From Terriglobia bacterium (GTDB lineage Bacteria > Acidobacteriota > Terriglobia > Bryobacterales > Bryobacteraceae), in NCBI GenBank assembly GCA_020073365.1, contig JAIQFL010000006.1, forward strand, positions 1-64,000: DNA of 64,000 nucleotides, in the 5' to 3' direction. How positions within the stretch are numbered: the stretch's first letter is position 1; every line of letters starts with the position of its first letter. Under the pieces are notes generated by a model. The model had not been told where the DNA came from. It did no database searches and worked only from the letters and a program-made list of their open reading frames with translations. Shown here piece after piece: positions 59,553 to 64,000 of the stretch. A program made the translations under genes and the position numbers.

Positions 59553-61076
59553 CTGGGAATCCGCGTATTCCACACCCGGTGGGACAGACGATCGGCTTTC
59601 GTCGTCTGTCGGCAGGCTTTAACCGGCCTCCTGGCGGCATGGTTCGCCGGCCAGGTGCTTCCGCCCGCCGCGGCGCAGGCGCCCGCTTCCGAACCCGTCA
59701 GGATCGGCGATGTGGCCGTTTCCGGCTCGTTCCGCACCCGCATCGAATCGTGGGACTGGTTCCAGGGCGACGCCAACAACCGCTACACCTTTCCGGGTTC
59801 GATTCTGCGGCTCAGCCTGAGCGAATCGCGGAATGCCTTTGATTGGCAGCTTGAGTTCGCGGTCCCGCTCCTGTTGGGCTTGCCGAACGATGCGGTGGCG
59901 ACTGGCGCCCAAGGCCAATTCGGTTTTGGCGCCAGCTACTATGTCGCCAACGGCCGCAGCACCAGTGCAGCCATGCTGTTCGCAAAGCAGGGTTTCGTGC
60001 GCTTCAAAGAACTCGGAGGCATCGGCGGCCAGTCGCTGAAGCTGGGCCGCATGGAGTTCATCGATGGCACGGAGGTTACGCCGAAGAATGCCACGCTGGC
60101 GGTGTTGAAGCGCGATCGGATCGCACACCGCCTGCTCGGCAACGTCGGCTTTTCGGATGTCGGCCGCAGCTTCGATGGCGTGGTGTACGCCATCAACCGC
60201 TCGCGGTTGAACTTCACCTTCCTGGGCGCACGGCCCACACGCGGAGTGTACCAGGTGGACGGCTGGGGCGAGCTGAATGCCAACGTCTTCTACGGCGCGC
60301 TCACAGGACAGGTAGGCAAGCAGAACGCGGGCGAGTGGCGTCTGTTCGGTTTAGGCTACTCCGACTACCGCGATAATGTTGTGAAGGTGGACAACCGTCC
60401 GTTGGCTGTGCGCACCACCGATGCCGGGCACATTAACATCGGCACCTATGGAGGGCACTATCTCCAGGCCATCCAGTCTCCGGCCGGCTCCATCGATCTA
60501 CTGGCTTGGGGCGCCTTGCAGAATGGCTCCTGGGGCAGGCTTGCGCAACGCGCCGGGGCCTTCGCGGCGGAAGCCGGATGGCAACCGCCGATTCTTCGAG
60601 CGGTGAAGCCATGGCTGCGCGGCGGTTACAGCTACGGGTCTGGGGACAAGGACGCCGCCGACGGGACTCACGGCACCTTCTTCCAGGTCCTGCCCACACC
60701 GCGGATGTACGCCCGCTTCCCGTTCTACAACATGATGAACAACCACGACGTTTTCGGGGAACTCGTCCTCCGGCCTTCAAAAGCTGTCACGGTTCGTTCC
60801 GATGTCCACTCGCTGTCTCTTGCCAATCGCAACGACCTCTGGTATTCGGGCAACGGCATGTTCCAACCGTGGACCTTTGGCTATACCGGACGTCCCTCCA
60901 ACGGTCAGACGGGGCTGGCCACGCTATATGACATCAGCACCGATTACGCCGTGAACCCGCATTTTTCGTTGACCGTCTACTACGGCCACGCCGCCGGCAA
61001 GCAAGTGATGCAGTCGATTTATCCCAACGGAAAGAATGGAAATTTCGGCTACCTGGAACTGATGTTCCGCCTGTGA
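59553..61076 (+). CDS. Alginate-export-type outer-membrane beta-barrel porin
   Basis: A 507-residue protein if translation starts at CTG 59553, which has AAAGGAG 8 nt upstream. This gives a signal peptide with basic start, hydrophobic core ALTGLLAAWFAGQVL and cleavage after AQA (residue 43). A GTG start at 59655 would remove it. The mature protein has alternating beta strands (VAVSGSFRTRIESWDWFQGD, SLKLGRMEFIDGTEV) and ends GYLELMFRL, typical of a barrel, closest by eye to the alginate-export family. It diverges from the respiratory operon. Palindromic repeats lie within its leader and just after its stop. Confidence 0.8.
   Translation: MGIRVFHTRWDRRSAFVVCRQALTGLLAAWFAGQVLPPAAAQAPASEPVRIGDVAVSGSFRTRIESWDWFQGDANNRYTFPGSILRLSLSESRNAFDWQLEFAVPLLLGLPNDAVATGAQGQFGFGASYYVANGRSTSAAMLFAKQGFVRFKELGGIGGQSLKLGRMEFIDGTEVTPKNATLAVLKRDRIAHRLLGNVGFSDVGRSFDGVVYAINRSRLNFTFLGARPTRGVYQVDGWGELNANVFYGALTGQVGKQNAGEWRLFGLGYSDYRDNVVKVDNRPLAVRTTDAGHINIGTYGGHYLQAIQSPAGSIDLLAWGALQNGSWGRLAQRAGAFAAEAGWQPPILRAVKPWLRGGYSYGSGDKDAADGTHGTFFQVLPTPRMYARFPFYNMMNNHDVFGELVLRPSKAVTVRSDVHSLSLANRNDLWYSGNGMFQPWTFGYTGRPSNGQTGLATLYDISTDYAVNPHFSLTVYYGHAAGKQVMQSIYPNGKNGNFGYLELMFRL
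59583..59610 (+). repeat. Palindromic repeat in the porin leader
   Basis: GACAGACGA (59583-59591) pairs with TCGTCTGTC (59602-59610). It codes residues 11-20 of the porin precursor (DRRSAFVVCR), the basic part of the signal peptide. A near copy follows the gene at 61081-61108. Confidence 0.75.
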
Positions 61077-61080
61077 GTGG

Positions 61081-61108
61081 GACAGACGATCGTCCTTCGT
61101 CGTCTGTC
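61081..61108 (+). repeat. Palindromic repeat after the porin gene
   Basis: GACAGACGA (61081-61089) pairs with TCGTCTGTC (61100-61108), starting 4 nt after the porin stop. Together with the copy at 59583-59610 it brackets the gene in direct orientation, the two sharing roughly 40 nt of similar sequence. Confidence 0.75.
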
Positions 61109-61169
61109 AGCCGGCTTCAGGCCTGGCCAGATGCGCACGATCGCCCGCCCTACCGGTTCTTTGGCGAGA

Positions 61170-62155
61170 TCAGCGGTCGATGAAGGCCATCAGGCGCTGG
61201 TTGTATCGGGGGCCGGCAACAGCGTTGGGCGCCAGGGCCAAATCCAGGCGCTCGATCTCCGCGGGACCGAGGGTCAAGGCTGACGCCCCGAGGTTCTCCT
61301 CGAGATAGATCCGCCGCTTGGTGCCTGGGATGGGCACGATGTCGCCGCCCTTGTAGAGTAGCCAGGCCAGCGCAACCTGGGCGGCCGTCGCTCCCTTCTG
61401 CGCCGCCAGTTCGCGTACCACCGAGGCGGCCCGGATGTTGGCATCGAAGTTCTTGCCCTGGAACCGCGGATCGCTGAACCTCCAGTCAGTCGGGGGATAC
61501 TCCTCCGCGCGTTTGGCGCTTCCGGCCAGGAAACCACGGCCGAGCGGGCAAAACGGCACCAGGCCGATGCCGAGCTCCCGTAAGAGTGGAAGAATCCGCG
61601 GCTCCAGGTTCCGCTCCCACAGTGAGTACTCGCTCTGCAGAGCCGAGATCGGATGCGTGGCATGGGCCCGGCGAATATTCCGCTCGCCTGCCTCCGAGAG
61701 TCCCAGGAACCGCACCTTGCCCTCTTTGACCAGGTCGGACATCGCTCCGACGGTGTCTTCGATGGGCACTTCGGGATCGATCCGGTGCTGGTAGAAAAGA
61801 TCGATGTAGTCCGTGCCGAGCCGGCGAAGAGACGCTTCCGCCACCTCTCTGACGTGCGCGGGGCGGCTGTCCAATCCCGCCATCTTGCCATCCTGAAAAC
61901 GCCAGCCGAATTGGTGGCGACGACTGCCTGCGCGCGCCTGCCCTGCAACGCTCGTCCCAGCAGCTCCTCATTCTTGAATGGCCCGTAGGCCTCGGCGGTA
62001 TCGAATAGAGTGACGCCGAGCTCCAGCGCGCGGTGGATGGTGGCGATGGACTCCTGGTCGTCTGGTGTCCCGTATGACTGGCTCATCCCCAGGCAGCCGA
62101 GACCCAACGCCGATACTTCCAGGCCCTGGCGTCCCAACCGGCGTTTCAACAACAT
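61170..62155 (-). pseudogene. Aldo/keto reductase, interrupted by one frameshift
   Basis: The N-terminal part begins [20 protein letters not shown] and includes [20 protein letters not shown] with the catalytic Asp and Tyr. The rest ([57 protein letters not shown]) follows in another frame. At about 61910-61911 one base is missing: ATN-SAG reads [12 protein letters not shown] when a base is added after ACCAA. The joined product would be about 328 residues, the normal length. This family reduces aldehydes with NADPH. Sequencing error and true decay are both possible. Confidence 0.82.
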
Positions 62156-62281
62156 GATTGCCCTCCCGTAACCGCAGAACATATTGTCTCTCAGTAGAAC
62201 TGGTCCTCCGGAAGCCCCGGCGCTGCTGGCGGCCTGAACTTAACTCGGGCATTTCCCCCTCTGCCACGTTAAGCTGGAGCT

Positions 62282-64000
62282 ATGCGGAAAGGCTATGGAG
62301 TCTATTGGCGCCGCTTCGGCGGCATGGAGAAGGCCTTTCTCGTTTTCGCTGTCATTTACGTCATCCTGTATTTCACCCGCGCAGCCTCTCTGGCGCAATC
62401 ATTGACGGGACTAGCCGCTTTCGTCTGCGGATTGCTGTCCCTTTTCAAGCTGGCGCGGCGCGCCATCCGGCGGGCCATTTGGCGATTGCGCAACCGGCTC
62501 ATCGCGGCGTACCTGTTCATCGCGGTGGTGCCCATCGTACTCATCGTGGCGATGGTGGCGCTCGCCAGTTGGGTGGTCATCGGGCAGATGGCGGTGTACC
62601 TGGTGAACAAGGAACTGGAGCATCGCGAGGTCACCCTTCTGCGTCAAGCCGACGCATTCGCCAACCTGCCCATCCAGGATCCCGAAGTGGGGCTGGCCCG
62701 CTTCGCGAGGTTGACCCGCACCTCGTTCCCTAAACTGGAACTGCTGATCACCGGTAAACGCGAATTGCGCTATCCCGTAGGCACGCAGATTACGCATCCG
62801 CCCCCGGTATGGAAGCATGCATCGGGTCTCATCATAAAGAAGGACGGGAAGGACGAGCATCTGTACGCGTGGGCTCACGCCATTGCGGGGGGCGAAGAGG
62901 TCACGATTCTGGCGCCCATCGACCATGAACTGCTGGCGGGGCTGGTCCCCGGTTTGGGCGACGTCACCTTTTACCCTCTGATAAGACAGGCCAAGGAGTC
63001 CCTCGTTCCGCCCAAGAAAAACGCCCTCGATTTCGAGTTCAATGGTTTCTACCCGGTAATGGTGCCCTCCTGGAATTCGCCCGAGCAGGAGATTCGCCTC
63101 GTATTGTTTGTAAACACGCGTGTCCTGGCCGTGCTGACCACCGTGTTCCAGAAGCTGGACTGGACCGAACAGTTGCTGACCTGGTTTGTCGTGGTGGCCG
63201 TTCTGTTCCTTATGGTGGAGATGGTTTCGCTGGTGACCGGCGTCCAGCTCAGCAGGTCCATCACCGGCGCGGTGCATGAACTCTACCTGGGCACGCAGCA
63301 CGTCAAGGAGGGCGATTTCTCCTATCGCGTTCCCGTAAAGGGGAACGACCAGTTGGCGGAGCTTACCACTTCGTTCAACTCCATGACCTCGAACCTGGGG
63401 CGGCTGATCGTGGTAGCCAAGGAGAAGGAGCGGCTCGAGTCGGAACTGGCCATTGCCCGCGAGGTTCAGAACCAGCTCTTCCCCAAGGATGTGCCGTTCA
63501 CCAAGACCCTGGAGCTGAAGGGCGTGTGCCATCCGGCACGCATGGTGTCGGGCGACTACTACGATTTCATGGCGCTCACCGACCATTCCCTGGCGTTCGC
63601 CATCGGCGACGTAGCGGGCAAAGGGATCTCCGCGGCCCTGCTGATGGCCACCATCCAGTCCACCATGCGGACACAGTTGAGCTCTCACAACGGCAGCGGG
63701 TTGCACCACCTTTCGGCGGCCCGTATGGTGTCCGTCCTGAACCAGCAACTCTACGCCACCACGGCGCCCGAGAAGTACGCCACGTTTTATTTCGCGCTCT
63801 ACGAGGAATCGACGCATTCTTTGACCTACACCAATGCCGGCCACCTGGCGCCCATGTTGCTGCGCGGCGGCGATTTCCAGATGCTGAATTCCACCGGCAC
63901 CGTGGTGGGAGCGTTTCCCTTCGCGCGGTATGAAGAGAGGACCGTGGCGCTGGAGCACGGCGACCTCCTGGTAGCCTACACGGACGGCATCGCCGAACCG
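62282..64000 (+). CDS. HAMP-linked SpoIIE/PP2C-type phosphatase, truncated by the window end
   Basis: At least 573 codons, open to the last base of the window. It has a transmembrane pair near the N-terminus (AFLVFAVIYVILYF, LIAAYLFIAVVPIVLIVAMV), a periplasmic sensing region (about 100-290), another helix (WFVVVAVLFLMVEMVSLVTG) and a HAMP domain (about 320-375). A coiled coil RLESELAIAREVQNQLFP leads to the SpoIIE domain, with metal-binding GDYYDF and GDVAGKGISAALLMA, then YTNAGHLAPMLLRGG. RsbU-like phosphatases dephosphorylate anti-sigma-factor antagonists. The start could be ATG 62282 or the in-frame ATG at 62324. Confidence 0.9.
   Translation, partial: MRKGYGVYWRRFGGMEKAFLVFAVIYVILYFTRAASLAQSLTGLAAFVCGLLSLFKLARRAIRRAIWRLRNRLIAAYLFIAVVPIVLIVAMVALASWVVIGQMAVYLVNKELEHREVTLLRQADAFANLPIQDPEVGLARFARLTRTSFPKLELLITGKRELRYPVGTQITHPPPVWKHASGLIIKKDGKDEHLYAWAHAIAGGEEVTILAPIDHELLAGLVPGLGDVTFYPLIRQAKESLVPPKKNALDFEFNGFYPVMVPSWNSPEQEIRLVLFVNTRVLAVLTTVFQKLDWTEQLLTWFVVVAVLFLMVEMVSLVTGVQLSRSITGAVHELYLGTQHVKEGDFSYRVPVKGNDQLAELTTSFNSMTSNLGRLIVVAKEKERLESELAIAREVQNQLFPKDVPFTKTLELKGVCHPARMVSGDYYDFMALTDHSLAFAIGDVAGKGISAALLMATIQSTMRTQLSSHNGSGLHHLSAARMVSVLNQQLYATTAPEKYATFYFALYEESTHSLTYTNAGHLAPMLLRGGDFQMLNSTGTVVGAFPFARYEERTVALEHGDLLVAYTDGIAEP

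Noticed and set aside
6923-61108. The many palindromic repeats considered as CRISPR
   Set aside because: Units are isolated, in several families and at gene ends. There is no regular spacing, no unique spacers and no cas gene.
62411-63958. Minus-strand open frame opposite the SpoIIE-type phosphatase
   Set aside because: The plus strand codes membrane helices, HAMP and phosphatase motifs in one frame to the window end.
1-64000. tRNA, rRNA or riboswitch
   Set aside because: I saw no tRNA-like TTC/GTTCRA arm pattern, rRNA stretch or known riboswitch core, but this was by eye only.

Overview
The window is high-GC bacterial chromosome that reads as Acidobacteriota, most likely the Solibacter/Bryobacter branch. 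The lineage markers are an orphan double-FtsX permease of the acidobacterial ADOP type, two tandem SBBP-repeat proteins with the Solibacter-type C-terminal domain (TIGR03437), a winged-helix TPR regulator, a winged-helix/Ser-Thr-kinase fusion, a TonB-receptor tail of the Oar-like kind, and many short palindromic repeats at gene ends. No rRNA, tRNA or CRISPR array was recognised.

Layout. 0-2.6 kb: a decayed island edge (primase/helicase fragment, HigBA-type toxin-antitoxin pair, GNAT-YoaP acetyltransferase). 2.6-12.1 kb: ADOP permease, a secreted Gfo/Idh/MocA oxidoreductase, and two SBBP proteins, the upstream one frameshifted. 12.2-15.2 kb: a 2-oxoacid:ferredoxin oxidoreductase operon with fused beta and gamma subunits. 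15.2-24.6 kb: a regulator divergent from a glycogen/trehalose operon (glgX, treZ, a GDE-type debranching enzyme, a SAM methyltransferase). 24.7-31.7 kb: HNH endonuclease pair, GMC oxidoreductase with its small subunit, TonB-receptor remnant, TPR-Fis regulator, leuA. 32-45.2 kb: DUF1906 glycoside-hydrolase-like protein, lipase-like hydrolase, S9 peptidase, sortilin/BNR-type exported protein, CusF-SCO1 fusion, M48 peptidase, the kinase fusion and a small metalloprotease. 45.2-47.8 kb: a zinc-ribbon pair and a wax-ester-synthase-type acyltransferase. 47.9-59.5 kb: the respiratory cluster. 59.5-64 kb: a beta-barrel porin, a frameshifted aldo/keto reductase and a SpoIIE-type phosphatase that runs off the end.

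The most striking unit is the minus-strand operon 59453-49181. In order it encodes an FAD/4Fe-4S NAD(P)H-type oxidoreductase, a Rieske protein, a fused cytochrome b, a six-CXXCH membrane cytochrome c, a Tat-exported type II DMSO-reductase-family molybdenum subunit, its 4Fe-4S beta subunit, a haem-b gamma subunit and a TorD-type chaperone, nearly all coupled by overlaps of a few bases. It looks like a complete electron-transfer chain from reduced cofactor or quinol, through a bc-like complex, to an outward-facing molybdoenzyme. The substrate cannot be read from sequence. A CRP/FNR-like palindrome sits between this operon and the divergent porin.

Two other themes stand out. First, palindromic repeats overlap coding sequence: one is inserted in frame inside treZ, one forms the tail of the cytochrome c, one forms the tail of a hydrolase, and two form the N-terminal leaders of a porin and an SCO1-like protein. 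Second, a UPF0175/DUF3368 toxin-antitoxin pair lies between an intact torD and a diverged 273-nt copy of the torD 3' end, the layout expected of an element that inserted in torD and brought its own gene tail.
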